A stretch of 64,000 nt of DNA from assembly GCA_015069695.1 (NCBI GenBank), contig JADCRZ010000011.1, forward strand, positions 1 to 64,000, read 5' to 3'. A program made the position numbers and the translations under genes. Origin of the DNA: Williamsia sp. GTDB lineage: Bacteria > Bacteroidota > Bacteroidia > Chitinophagales > Chitinophagaceae. This document shows positions 9,201-17,183 of this stretch, in pieces (the first letter of the stretch is position 1; each line of letters opens with the position of its first letter). The notes beneath the pieces are model-generated. The model was not told the DNA's origin and searched no databases. It saw only the letters and a list, made by a program, of their open reading frames with translations.

Positions 9201-9290
9201 ATCCACAATTTGCCTGATGGATACTACCTGGTTGAAATCAAACAAGGCCATCAAAAAGTGGTTAAAAACATCCTTAAATCATCGCATTAA
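6255..9290 (+). CDS. Secreted TIM-barrel glycoside hydrolase with carbohydrate-binding modules and T9SS tail
   Basis: This 1011-residue protein starts with a hydrophobic signal peptide. Residues ~23-150 and ~258-400 are two related beta-rich domains (each with GxIPI near the start and IYG or FYG at the end) that look like galactose-binding-type modules. An Ig-like segment lies between (~165-250). A (beta/alpha)8 hydrolase domain spans ~415-860, with the likely acid/base Glu in CENE (E589) and likely nucleophile in WVTELGY (E727), as in clan GH-A families such as GH39 or GH5. A T9SS type A domain ends the protein (LYPNPAPE, then LPDGYYLVEI). Its place inside an EPS cluster suggests that it trims or degrades the exported polysaccharide. 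Family assignment within the clan is uncertain. Confidence 0.8.
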   Translation: MRVSFLLSLLIFLHIISCGQTVGRIPITTIIPSENTGQDYSSWFNDDINNLVPNCWTPANFKYIDVTLELSGKSKVTKLSLYDYEGIFTDNPASVYARNGDQKTLIGVFTGELYRSFVELVPDNPVIADAIIIHKYCNNIPQKVQIYGEPYMDGGSGDGPANPIPKAVITFEGLPNKTMGDPPFTLNASSSNPQTPLNFSSSNPAVVWVGYVDGVWKAVPVSVGTATITVSQAGNEKFQAPADVSQSITVREAGSPTVIGGKIPIDPKRWFQLTNAANGLEALFDGKTDGEVHTGWGKILENYDSYYPVLDGEQIDLSGIRLYDGSSTFATQPCTLSVITREGQKITVATFTGSQYNTWVGPDPGNPGQFNLPNTFNSIRYLVINSWNNFPTEIEFYGNYTPGKAVAPLVKKSAPLRQMFGVNGFEWNFEAPNNPGQIDAASFRAAKSFTGFRHYMDWEKLELTQGVYSFNPTTSGGWNYDDLYDSCKAAGIEVLACLKTLPPWMRDTYPSDQRDAENVPVKWGKDFSDPLSYIEQAKVAFQYAARYGSNQNVDRSLLSVNTTPRWAGDHVNTIKVGLGSVRYIECENERDKWWKGRKAYQTAYEYAANLSAFYDGHKNTMGPGVGVKNADPSMQVVMAGTALATTDYLKGMIDWCRQHRGYNKDGSVNLCWDVINYHLYANDAKSSQNGNATRGAAPELSGTAETAAEFIQTAHLYASDMPVWVTELGYDINQGSPFKAIPIGGKSALQTQADWTLRSSLLYAKSGIERIFFYEMYDDNVNNPFQFSSSGLINADKTRKPAADYLVQANRLLGEYSYKESLSNDPVVDRYELNGKSIYAVYVADEKDRTALATIDVGSAAYVDVYFPRIGHDDMETYRYETGGGKYYIYARETPVFVVPGGNRSATQRAGSSGSLAAVISQEKFEHSIQLYPNPAPEFLHVLISNENYQDGSVRIMEAGSGKLVKSIQFKKPVGLVHQEIDIHNLPDGYYLVEIKQGHQKVVKNILKSSH

Positions 9291-9343
9291 ACCTCCGCCT
9301 GTAAACAGCCGTGGAGTATATAGATCCTAAACCTGATTTGTAG

Positions 9344-10510
9344 ATGCTAGAAAATACATCCCGAAGAAAGATCGCTTATTACAGCATCAACGATCCGCTG
9401 GATAAGCGATCCTGGTCGGGGATAACTTACTACCTGGGACAAACCCTGCAAAAGAACATTGGTGAGGTTCATTTCCTGGGACCGGTAAAAATACCCTGGT
9501 TCCTGGACAAAACCTTCAGGGCTTTGCAAAAGCTCTCCCGCTTTTTCTTCCGTTCTGAATGGATACCCAAGTACAGCCTGCTGAAGAACATCTATGCATG
9601 CTGGATACTGAAGCGCAAGATGAAGGGACATGATTATGATCTGCTGGTGGCACCTGCAGCTGCTTCAGAGCTGGGCTACCTGAACACCCGCTTGCCCATT
9701 GTTTATTTTGGTGACGCCACGTACAAGGCTTACAGTGAAACATACGAGAAAGAATTCAAGGGCTCCAACAAGTTCTCCCGCTGGGAGGGCAATCATTTGG
9801 AAAAACGGTCGCTGAAGAAAAGCTCGCTGATTGTGCTTACTTCGCGTTGGGCAGCCCAATCTGCCATCAACGATTATGGCGTACCTGCCAGCAAGATCGA
9901 GGTGATCCTGCTGGGTGCCAACATTGATCATCCACCGGCCCGTGACATCATCTTTCAAAAGGAAGCAAACAAAACCCTGACGCTGTTATTTCTGGCCGTA
10001 GACTGGGAGCGCAAGGGAGGTGCCATTGCCTTTGCAGCACTGGAGCAACTGCACAAGATGGGCATACAGGCCAGGCTTGTTGTATGCGGTGTTGTTCCGC
10101 CGCCCCAGTTTGTTCATCCCTGTATGGAAGTCATTCCTTTTTTGAACAAGAACGAGGCGGCAGATTACCGCCGGTTTGTTGCTTTGCTGTCTTCCGTGCA
10201 TTTTCTGGTGGTGCCTACACGCGCCGATTGCTCGCTGTTGGTAAGCTGCGAGGCCAATGCGTATGGCGTGCCAACCATCAGTACAGCTGTGGGAGGTGTG
10301 AACGATGTGGTAAAAGATGGCGTGAATGGCTACTGCCTGCCGCCTGAAGCTGGCGGGGCAGCCTATGCCCAAAAAATTGCTGCAATTTTTGCCGATAAAG
10401 AACGCTATCATCAGCTGGTGCTTTCAAGCAGAAGACGGTTTGAAGAAGAGCTGAACTGGGACAGCTTTGCCGACCACTTCCACCAGGTGCTTGAAAAACA
10501 TGCGTTGTAA
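9344..10510 (+). CDS. Family 4 glycosyltransferase (paralogue A)
   Basis: This 388-residue GT-B enzyme has an N-terminal acceptor half with the motif NDPLDKRSWSG and a C-terminal donor half with LLFLAVDWERKGG and the EX7E-type region SCEANAYGVP, followed by STAVGGVNDVV. GT4 enzymes are retaining transferases of nucleotide sugars. It starts 53 bp after the hydrolase gene and is followed by a paralogue on the same strand. A 230-bp tract (9806-10035) differs from the paralogue at only 8 positions while the flanks are far more diverged, suggesting gene conversion. Substrate unknown. Confidence 0.85.
   Translation: MLENTSRRKIAYYSINDPLDKRSWSGITYYLGQTLQKNIGEVHFLGPVKIPWFLDKTFRALQKLSRFFFRSEWIPKYSLLKNIYACWILKRKMKGHDYDLLVAPAAASELGYLNTRLPIVYFGDATYKAYSETYEKEFKGSNKFSRWEGNHLEKRSLKKSSLIVLTSRWAAQSAINDYGVPASKIEVILLGANIDHPPARDIIFQKEANKTLTLLFLAVDWERKGGAIAFAALEQLHKMGIQARLVVCGVVPPPQFVHPCMEVIPFLNKNEAADYRRFVALLSSVHFLVVPTRADCSLLVSCEANAYGVPTISTAVGGVNDVVKDGVNGYCLPPEAGGAAYAQKIAAIFADKERYHQLVLSSRRRFEEELNWDSFADHFHQVLEKHAL
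9926..10035 (+). repeat. 110-bp exact repeat shared with 11452-11561
   Basis: Bases 9926-10035 are identical to 11452-11561 (constant offset of 1526). The identical block is the right-hand part of a 230-bp near-identical tract (9806-10035 versus 11332-11561, 8 mismatches), inside two otherwise diverged GT4 paralogues. Confidence 0.95.
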
Positions 10511-10536
10511 ATGACTGGCCGAGGTGGCGCTGTCCT

Positions 10537-10544
10537 TATCTTTG
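10537..10544 (+). promoter_or_regulatory. Candidate -7 promoter element upstream of GT4 paralogue B
   Basis: TATCTTTG matches TAnnTTTG exactly and lies 26 bp after the first GT4 stop. No TTG is found at the normal -33 distance, so support is partial. Transcription from here would give a leader of about 235 nt containing the hairpin at 10597. Confidence 0.35.
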
Positions 10545-10596
10545 CGTGCAGATAAATTTGCATTTATCTCCCATTGTTTTTCTGATTGCCGCGCTT

Positions 10597-10630
10597 GGCA
10601 AAGAGGCTTTTGCACGAAAGCCTCTTTGCC
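10597..10630 (+). other. Strong hairpin in the leader of GT4 paralogue B
   Basis: A perfect 14-bp stem (10597-10610 with 10617-10630) closes a 6-base loop (TGCACG). No T-run follows on either strand. It could be an attenuator, a small RNA or an mRNA-stability element between the two GT4 genes. Confidence 0.5.
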
Positions 10631-10788
10631 ACTGATCCCTTGCTCATATGATGGTATGTTCGCTGTATGCACATGGCATAAGCTTTGAATGCATAGAAGT
10701 TTCATGTTCCTTATATCCTATTAACAACCGGCCTGTTTTGATTGGCCTTATGATGTAGTACCAGTTCTGGAAACCGGAGTGATAGATT

Positions 10789-12036
10789 ATGAAGGATACA
10801 AATCAGCCAAAGACCGCTTACCCATCTGTTACCGACCAGCTTGAAAAACCTTCCTGGTCTGAAATCAGGGCAGCCCAAGCTGTTCAACGGGTAAAGATTG
10901 CTTATTACTGCCTCAATGATCCGCTGGATAAACGGTCCTGGTCGGGCATACCGTATTATCTAGGACAAACACTCCATAAGCATATAGGGGAAGTGGATTT
11001 TCTGGGACCCGTGAAAGTGCCCTGGCTCCTGGAAAAAACCATGCGGGCGGTCATGAAATTTACCCGCTATGTTTTAAGAAGGGAATACCTGCCGCAGTAC
11101 AGTTTGCTAAAAAACAAATGGGCGGCCAGGTATCTGAAGCAAAGGATGAAAGGCAAGCAGTACAACCTGTTGATCGCGCCTGCAGCCGCCTCTGAACTGG
11201 CTTTTTTGCATACAGATTTACCTGTTGTTTACTTCGGCGATGCTACTTTCAAAGCTTACAGCAACACGTACAAAACCGTATTTGATAAAGTGGTTGCCTT
11301 CACAAAATGGGAAGGCAATTACCTGGAAAAACGGTCGCTGAAAAAAAGCTCGCTGATTGTGCTTACTTCACGCTGGGCAGCCCAATCAGCCATCAACGAT
11401 TATGGCGTACCTGCCGGCAAGATAGAGGTGATCCTGCTGGGTGCCAGCATCGATCATCCACCGGCCCGTGACATCATCTTTCAAAAGGAAGCAAACAAAA
11501 CCCTGACGCTGTTATTTCTGGCCGTAGACTGGGAGCGCAAGGGAGGTGCCATTGCCTTTGCTGCGCTGGAGCATTTACACAAGAGAGGTATCCAGGCCAG
11601 GCTTGTTGTGTGCGGCGTAATTCCTCCGCCTGAATTTTTTCATCCCTGCATGGATGTAATACCATTCGTTGATAAAAATCTGACGGAGGATTACAAATTG
11701 TTTTTGGAACTGTTTTCATCAGCCCATTTCATGCTCTTACCTACCCGGGCCGATTGTACGCCGGTCGTAAACAGTGAATCAAGCGCATATGGTGTACCGG
11801 TTATTACAACCGATGTGGGCGGCGTATCAGATACAGTGGAGGATGGCGTAAATGGTTATTGCCTGCCGCTGGAAGCAGGAGGGGAGGCCTATGCCACCCT
11901 CATCGCAGAGCTGTTTGCAGACAAAGAGCGGTACCACCAGTTGATCCGCTCTACCCGCGACCGTTACGAAAGGGATTTGAACTGGGATGCATGGGCAGAC
12001 CAGTTTAAGAAAGTGCTGGAAAGACATGCCTTATAG
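10789..12036 (+). CDS. Family 4 glycosyltransferase (paralogue B)
   Basis: This 415-residue protein is a tandem paralogue of the gene at 9344. It has an N-terminal extension of about 30 residues before the shared motif NDPLDKRSWSG. The donor half shows LLFLAVDWERKGG and the EX7E-type region NSESSAYGVP, then TTDVGGVSDTV. The central tract is almost identical to paralogue A, while the acceptor half and C-terminus have diverged. The two enzymes therefore probably use the same nucleotide sugar but different acceptors (inference). It is convergent with the GT14-like gene, with only 25 bp between stops. Confidence 0.85.
   Translation: MKDTNQPKTAYPSVTDQLEKPSWSEIRAAQAVQRVKIAYYCLNDPLDKRSWSGIPYYLGQTLHKHIGEVDFLGPVKVPWLLEKTMRAVMKFTRYVLRREYLPQYSLLKNKWAARYLKQRMKGKQYNLLIAPAAASELAFLHTDLPVVYFGDATFKAYSNTYKTVFDKVVAFTKWEGNYLEKRSLKKSSLIVLTSRWAAQSAINDYGVPAGKIEVILLGASIDHPPARDIIFQKEANKTLTLLFLAVDWERKGGAIAFAALEHLHKRGIQARLVVCGVIPPPEFFHPCMDVIPFVDKNLTEDYKLFLELFSSAHFMLLPTRADCTPVVNSESSAYGVPVITTDVGGVSDTVEDGVNGYCLPLEAGGEAYATLIAELFADKERYHQLIRSTRDRYERDLNWDAWADQFKKVLERHAL
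11452..11561 (+). repeat. 110-bp exact repeat shared with 9926-10035
   Basis: Second copy of the exact repeat inside GT4 paralogue B. It encodes the start of the donor-binding half. Confidence 0.95.
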
Positions 12037-12061
12037 ACACTGCAGAAAGCAATTGAACCGG

Positions 12062-12928
12062 CTATCGGTTTGACATGTGCAGCTTGGGACTTCCATTCAG
12101 TTCCTGGAGCATCGCCAGCACCGTAGCATCCACGTCCATGTCAAATTTCCGTGCAAACAATTTGTCGGAAGCTTTTAATCGCTCAAAGTCTTCTGATTTC
12201 AACAGCTTGGGATGACCGATCTGTCCTTCAACATTCCAGTCAACGTACACCAGGTTGTTTTGAATCTTTTCCTTGAAGTGTGAATTGTACAATACGGTGG
12301 AAAAGATAAATTCATCGGCACCCCAGCAGTATTTGAAATAGCGGACCAGCTCCGGGTGTTCGCGTAAGAACACAACGATGTACCGCGCTGCTTCATTGGT
12401 AAGGGTAAACCAGTTAGCCCGGCCAACAATGTCGTAATCGATCGGAAAAACACGGGGAGGCAGGAGCTTGGTAAGGATCTTTCCCAGCCTGAATTTACCC
12501 GGCACGCGCCAGTTGATCAGGTGGTAATTGGTGATGCGTGATTCAACATCGCTCCAGTCGCCTTCTATAAAATCGCAGGTGATAAATTCTGTACCCTTGC
12601 GGTCAGAAAAGTATTTGTGTATATGATCAGCCGATTTGATCGGAAAATCCTGCGCGGAAATGACATTTACATAATCATATCCTTTTGGCAGGATCACCTC
12701 AAAACCATTCAGGGTTGCCTGGATGGTACCCCAGTCGCCCCAGTGAATTTCGGTGCGCTTTTCTATAAAAAACACATTGCTTTTTCTGATCAGCGATTTG
12801 AAGGGAGCATCATCTTTTTTCTTGTCGATATGGATGTAAAAATAGAACTGAGGATGCTGCAGGGCTTCGATCAGGTAAAGAAGTTGTTGAGGGTTTTTAT
12901 GAGCCAGAATAAGATGAGCTATTTTCAT
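12062..12928 (-). CDS. GT14-like (core-2/I-branching type) glycosyltransferase
   Basis: This 288-residue protein begins MKIAHLILAHKNP and has YIHIDKK, EIHWGDWGTI, VISAQDFPIK and, later, YCWGADEFIFST. These match the core-2/I-branching beta-1,6-N-acetylglucosaminyltransferase family (GT14), whose bacterial members add xylose or N-acetylhexosamine to polysaccharides. It is the last gene of the long minus-strand EPS operon, and its ATG overlaps the flippase stop by four bases (ATGA), which suggests translational coupling. Donor sugar unknown. Confidence 0.85.
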   Translation of the reverse strand: MKIAHLILAHKNPQQLLYLIEALQHPQFYFYIHIDKKKDDAPFKSLIRKSNVFFIEKRTEIHWGDWGTIQATLNGFEVILPKGYDYVNVISAQDFPIKSADHIHKYFSDRKGTEFITCDFIEGDWSDVESRITNYHLINWRVPGKFRLGKILTKLLPPRVFPIDYDIVGRANWFTLTNEAARYIVVFLREHPELVRYFKYCWGADEFIFSTVLYNSHFKEKIQNNLVYVDWNVEGQIGHPKLLKSEDFERLKASDKLFARKFDMDVDATVLAMLQELNGSPKLHMSNR

Positions 12929-14268
12929 AGAACAGGTCTTTTTCTTAAGGTCGTTGTAATCATGTTTTTTGTTTCTTCATAGCCAAGCTTCAGCACACCA
13001 TTCAAATTAAAGGGAAGGTATTTTCTGAGTGTGAAATAGCCGAAGCAGATGCCGAATATCAAGGTAATAAAAGAAGCAACCGCTGCTCCGTAGATATTAC
13101 CTGTTATCTTGATCGCAATGATGTCTGTTACGACGTTGATGATGAGCGTAAAGATCACTTTGATCATATTCAACTCAGGTTTGTGAATGATGTCCAGCGT
13201 AATACCAAAGAAGCGGTCGATGGGAAAGGTAAGCGCCAGCACCATAAAGATCCGGAGCAGGGTGGCAGCTTCTGTGTTTGCATATTTACCGCCCCCGAGG
13301 AACAGGACCAGCACATCTGCAAACACAAACATGCCGATGGTAACAGGGATCAGAAACAAGGTGAGCGTGCCTGCGTACTTCTTCATGATATGCACCACTT
13401 TTCCTTCTTCCTGCTGGTTGAAAGCCGTAGCCATCGCGGGCATGGCCGTACCCAGAAAACTCCTGATCAGCAGTTCGATCACCTCACCTACGCGTTGCGC
13501 GAGGTTGTAAACCGCCAGCGCAGCAGGCCCGATCATGAATTTGATAATGATAGAATCGGAACTCCGTAAGAGGTTGGAGCAGATATAGGTACCCACACTA
13601 AACTTTCCAAAATGAAAAAGATTTTTTACATGATGCAATGTTTTGTGCCGGATGTTCGAAAGTTGTGCCCATCCCAAGAAAATTGAAATTGTACTCGTAC
13701 ACAGGGCACATGCCAGGTAAAAATACATCACCGTTTGAAGGTTCACCTGGTGGAGAAAAAACAGCACGATCAGGGAAGCAATAAAAGAGCCCTGGTTGAT
13801 GATGCGCAGGACCAGGATGCGGTCAAAACGTTCTTCTGCCTGTAGCAGCCAGAACGCCACATTGAAAGGAAGGCTGAATAAAAAATTCAATCCATACCAA
13901 TGAATAAAAAGTTGGATGCCAGTGTCTGCAATGCTGTTTCTGGCGAGCAGCAGGGGAAGGTTGAGCAGGGCAAACACACCCGTAAGGATAGCCGCTAAAT
14001 ACCAGGTAGAGCCAGCGATGGCTGTTTTCTCCGGCCTGGTGGATCCGGCATAAAACTTCACCAGCGCTGTTTGCAGAAAACCGGTTCTTGCGGCATCCAG
14101 CAAGGCAAAAATAAATTGAAAGAAAACCCAGTTACCCATATCGGCTTCCGGCAGCAAGCGGTAGAGAATGGCATAGGTAACCATGCTTAAAGCCGACATT
14201 GTACCATTACCAGCCAGCGACAGAAAATGTTTGTTCCGGAGTTTATCAAGGAGTTTTTGAAAGATCAT
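12925..14268 (-). CDS. Wzx-like lipid-linked oligosaccharide flippase
   Basis: This 447-residue integral membrane protein has about 12-14 hydrophobic segments and begins with the typical N-terminus of polysaccharide flippases (FLSLAGNGTMSALSMVTYAI). A conserved loop reads RSSDSIIIKFMIGPAALAVY, close to the 'xIxxxxGxxxxGxY' pattern of the MOP superfamily. It would move undecaprenyl-linked repeat units across the inner membrane. Stop and start overlap with the downstream GT14-like gene; the upstream GT4-like gene ends 32 bp away. Confidence 0.85.
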   Translation of the reverse strand: MIFQKLLDKLRNKHFLSLAGNGTMSALSMVTYAILYRLLPEADMGNWVFFQFIFALLDAARTGFLQTALVKFYAGSTRPEKTAIAGSTWYLAAILTGVFALLNLPLLLARNSIADTGIQLFIHWYGLNFLFSLPFNVAFWLLQAEERFDRILVLRIINQGSFIASLIVLFFLHQVNLQTVMYFYLACALCTSTISIFLGWAQLSNIRHKTLHHVKNLFHFGKFSVGTYICSNLLRSSDSIIIKFMIGPAALAVYNLAQRVGEVIELLIRSFLGTAMPAMATAFNQQEEGKVVHIMKKYAGTLTLFLIPVTIGMFVFADVLVLFLGGGKYANTEAATLLRIFMVLALTFPIDRFFGITLDIIHKPELNMIKVIFTLIINVVTDIIAIKITGNIYGAAVASFITLIFGICFGYFTLRKYLPFNLNGVLKLGYEETKNMITTTLRKRPVL

Positions 14269-14300
14269 GGTGGGGTTTTGTGTAAAAAAGAGGTTAAGCG

Positions 14301-15497
14301 CTAGGACATGCTGATGGCCTTGTAAATTTCCGCGACGCTGTTTTCCCAGGTATGGGTGGAAGCAAAATCCTTTCGCTGTTGTACCAGCGATTCAGAACTT
14401 TCCATCAGCGCTCTTTCAATCAGCGGAACATAATCTTCCTTGCTTTCGGCCAGATAAACATATTCTTCAAATATTTCCATTGCCCTGGTTTTGGTGGCAA
14501 CCACCGGTTTTCCCATGCACAGGTATTCATCAATCTTCCTGGGGTAATTGCCAATGGTAAGTCCGTTCAACACCTGTGGATTTATACAAACGTCAAAAGC
14601 ATGTATATAATTGGGTAATTGCTGGGCAGGTTTGGCGCCCATGAAATAAACGTTCTTCAGGCCGTGCAGGTTGCTGCCCTTAAAACTGTCGTCTTCCGGT
14701 CCTACCAAAACAATGCTCCAATCAGGCCTGAGCTGGGCAATATCAGACAGGACCTTGATGTCCAGCCTGTTGCCCAGCAAGGCGCCTACGTAACCAATGA
14801 TGGGATGGGGAATGTCTTTTAGTTGTTCAGGTATATCGTATGTTTCTTTTTGAAAAATTTCCAGCTCGCAACCCTGCCCTACATAAAAAGCGTTTGGATT
14901 GTATTGTTTGCAGTAATCGGTCAGGTAAGGCGAGTTGGCCACACACAGGTCGTTTTTTGCAATCACCATGGGTTCAAGCCGGGGGCCGTGCTTTTTCCAG
15001 TATTCGGTTGCCAGTATATAATCACGGGAATAATAAATGCTTTTATCAGGCTGCAGCAAATCTTTCAGGTAAAAGCATTTGATGATCTCGTTGTCGTTGA
15101 AGAGGAGATAATTGCGGAAACCCAGTTCTTTGATGGCTTTTTTCACGGAAGCTGCAAATTTTTTTGCATTGGCTTTGTTGATCAGGTCAAAGATCGGATC
15201 AATAGACAGCCAGTTGATAGACTCTACCATACAGTCCGGATATAGATTCCAAAGATTGGGCTGTAGTTGCACCAGGCCATTTTCTTTTCCGTGAACCACG
15301 TTCAGGCGTTTCTGGATTTTTGGATCCTTTCTTTCCCTGATCGAGGAAATGCGGTCGAGTGGTGAGTTCACATACAGCACCCGGTTGTTCTTGCTGAACT
15401 CGAGGGCAATGTTCTTACAGTTGCTGCCAATCCCTACATCCCAGGATTGCTGTCCTACCACAATGATGTCTTTGTGTTCGATTAACGTCCCACTCAT
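14301..15497 (-). CDS. GT4-type glycosyltransferase
   Basis: This 398-residue protein begins DIIVVGQQSWDVGIGSN and continues with LYVNSPLDR. The second half has IIGYVGALLGNRLD, WSIVLVGPED and YFMGAKPAQQLPNYI, all usual for the donor half of GT-B glycosyltransferases. The last part, INPQVLNG then GNYPRKIDEYLCMGKPVVAT, is the EX7E-like region. I chose ATG 15497 because the longer frame from 15638 runs back through the upstream gene. It lies 10 bp after the polymerase gene in the EPS operon. Substrate unknown. Confidence 0.82.
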   Translation of the reverse strand: MSGTLIEHKDIIVVGQQSWDVGIGSNCKNIALEFSKNNRVLYVNSPLDRISSIRERKDPKIQKRLNVVHGKENGLVQLQPNLWNLYPDCMVESINWLSIDPIFDLINKANAKKFAASVKKAIKELGFRNYLLFNDNEIIKCFYLKDLLQPDKSIYYSRDYILATEYWKKHGPRLEPMVIAKNDLCVANSPYLTDYCKQYNPNAFYVGQGCELEIFQKETYDIPEQLKDIPHPIIGYVGALLGNRLDIKVLSDIAQLRPDWSIVLVGPEDDSFKGSNLHGLKNVYFMGAKPAQQLPNYIHAFDVCINPQVLNGLTIGNYPRKIDEYLCMGKPVVATKTRAMEIFEEYVYLAESKEDYVPLIERALMESSESLVQQRKDFASTHTWENSVAEIYKAISMS

Positions 15498-15507
15498 TCG
15501 TAAATTG

Positions 15508-17001
15508 TTAAATAGTTTGCATGCGGTTTTTATCAAGCACACGGGTGGTATTGATAAGGGCAAGCACAAGCGAAAACAGGATATTGGTGGGATATTGAAC
15601 AAGGGCTTCCTGCGGGAAGTTGCCGATGTGTAAAGCAAATACGATCAGCACCGTGGCAAGACTGTAGCTTTTCAGTTGCGGATCTCTGATATTGTAATAG
15701 TTGGTAATGCCTGTTTTCAATACAACAAAAATCAGGGTGCAAAAAACCAGCAGGCCAACCCATCCAATCTCTACTGCTACGCGCACATAACCGCTATCGG
15801 GAGGGAAGTTGGCCAGAAATGAGTTGGGTGAAAACCGCTGTCCCCAGGTTCCTGTTGCGCCCAGGCCGCCGCCGATCGGGTGCGTCAGGATAAAGGGCTG
15901 GATCATTTTCTGGTTGGTTGCCCGCACATTGTAGGAGGCATCGTATTCCGGAGAGAAAGCCGACTGAAAACGCCGGATAGCCAGGTTATTGGTCGGCATA
16001 AATACCAGGGCCGCCATGGCCGCACCGGCCACCAGCGCAAAAATAAGAACCCCCCTGTTGAACTTCAGGATCAGGAACATGCCGAGTGCAACGGGCACCA
16101 GTACATACGCTCCCCGGGTACCGGAGAAAAGCATAGAATACAGGCAAAGTCCGGCGATCACCCCCAGCACGATTTTTTTCCACACTTTCATCGGGCCCGT
16201 CATCAGTGATATGCACAGCACGGCGGCGATCACCATGTTGTAGGAAAAAGTAACCGGATCGGAGAAGATGGAAAACTTGCGCCATACGCCTCCGATAAAA
16301 TACAGGGAGATGGCAGAGGGATTGTCATCCAGCCATTTTTGCTCAAATGGAAAAAAGCCGAACAGTTGCTGGTTCAATCCGTACAGCGCTGCAATCAGGG
16401 CAAGAAGTATCCAGATCTTGAAGATGAGTTTGATAAAATCAACCGTCCTCACGTGATACAAAAAGATAAAGTGCATCAGCAGCACCACGGCAACCGTCCG
16501 GATCGTATACACCCAGGCCATTCTGGATTCTGCTACAGGGTTCCCGACTTCAATAAAATTATAGCCTATCCACACCAGCACCATGATGCTGATAGGGTTT
16601 TTAAAAACCTTCCAGTCCTGGTTGTGTTTTTGTTTTAAGAAAAAGCCGAAAACAAGCAGCGCCAGCATGCCGTCCATGATGGTACCAACAGGAAAATCGG
16701 TGAATTTTTCCGCGTACATCAGAAAATAAGAAACCACCAGGGCTATTATGATGCCGATCTTGGGATAGGCGATCGTTGCAAACAGGGCAGGCATGGCGAT
16801 AATACCCAATAACAGCAGGACGCCTATCTTCATGCCGCCCATAAATGTAATGGCCGCCGTTGCTGCCAAAGAAAACAGCAGGATAAAGGCCAGCATCAAG
16901 GGATGGTTGATCTTGGCGCCCAGCAGTTTTTTCTTAAAGCTTTGCGACCGAATGCTCTTTCTTTCGCTGTGGTAATTGCCTAGTATAACCCTGTCTTCCA
17001 C
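15508..17001 (-). CDS. O-antigen ligase/polymerase-like membrane protein (Wzy/WaaL type)
   Basis: This 497-residue protein has about 11-12 membrane segments and one large periplasmic loop (about 330-410) holding GGGLGATGTWG and SGYVRVAVEIGWVG. This layout and the PIGGG and 'ExGxxG' patterns match the O-antigen ligase/polymerase family. It probably joins repeat units in the periplasm. Its start is GTG at 17001, directly after the TAA of the small membrane-protein ORF, so translation is likely coupled. It sits between the chain-length gene group and the GT4/flippase genes of the EPS operon. Confidence 0.85.
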   Translation of the reverse strand: MEDRVILGNYHSERKSIRSQSFKKKLLGAKINHPLMLAFILLFSLAATAAITFMGGMKIGVLLLLGIIAMPALFATIAYPKIGIIIALVVSYFLMYAEKFTDFPVGTIMDGMLALLVFGFFLKQKHNQDWKVFKNPISIMVLVWIGYNFIEVGNPVAESRMAWVYTIRTVAVVLLMHFIFLYHVRTVDFIKLIFKIWILLALIAALYGLNQQLFGFFPFEQKWLDDNPSAISLYFIGGVWRKFSIFSDPVTFSYNMVIAAVLCISLMTGPMKVWKKIVLGVIAGLCLYSMLFSGTRGAYVLVPVALGMFLILKFNRGVLIFALVAGAAMAALVFMPTNNLAIRRFQSAFSPEYDASYNVRATNQKMIQPFILTHPIGGGLGATGTWGQRFSPNSFLANFPPDSGYVRVAVEIGWVGLLVFCTLIFVVLKTGITNYYNIRDPQLKSYSLATVLIVFALHIGNFPQEALVQYPTNILFSLVLALINTTRVLDKNRMQTI

Positions 17002-17151
17002 TTACAAAAACAATATTTTGATGAAAAAAAAGTAAACGGTCACACCCGCCACAATCAACGCAATCCATTTTGTAATGCGTTCAGTAGCGGTCAGCTCCCT
17101 GTCGCCGGTAACGACTTCTCTTTTTATTTGCTTAGACGGATGGATCTTCAT
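17002..17151 (-). CDS. Small 49-residue single-span membrane protein in the EPS operon
   Basis: ATG at 17151 opens a 49-codon frame ending with TAA at 17002-17004. The product starts MKIHPSKQIKREV, has a charged middle, and ends with one hydrophobic helix (IALIVAGVTVYFFFIKILFL), so it would be a tail-anchored-like or single-pass protein with its N-terminus in the cytoplasm. It fills the otherwise empty gap between the GT2 gene and the polymerase gene, and its stop directly abuts the polymerase GTG. That context, and not any recognised family, supports it as a real gene. It may help polymerase insertion or assembly (inference). Confidence 0.6.
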   Translation of the reverse strand: MKIHPSKQIKREVVTGDRELTATERITKWIALIVAGVTVYFFFIKILFL

Positions 17152-17183
17152 GCGTGCACTTTGATATGATTGATCTGCGCTGC

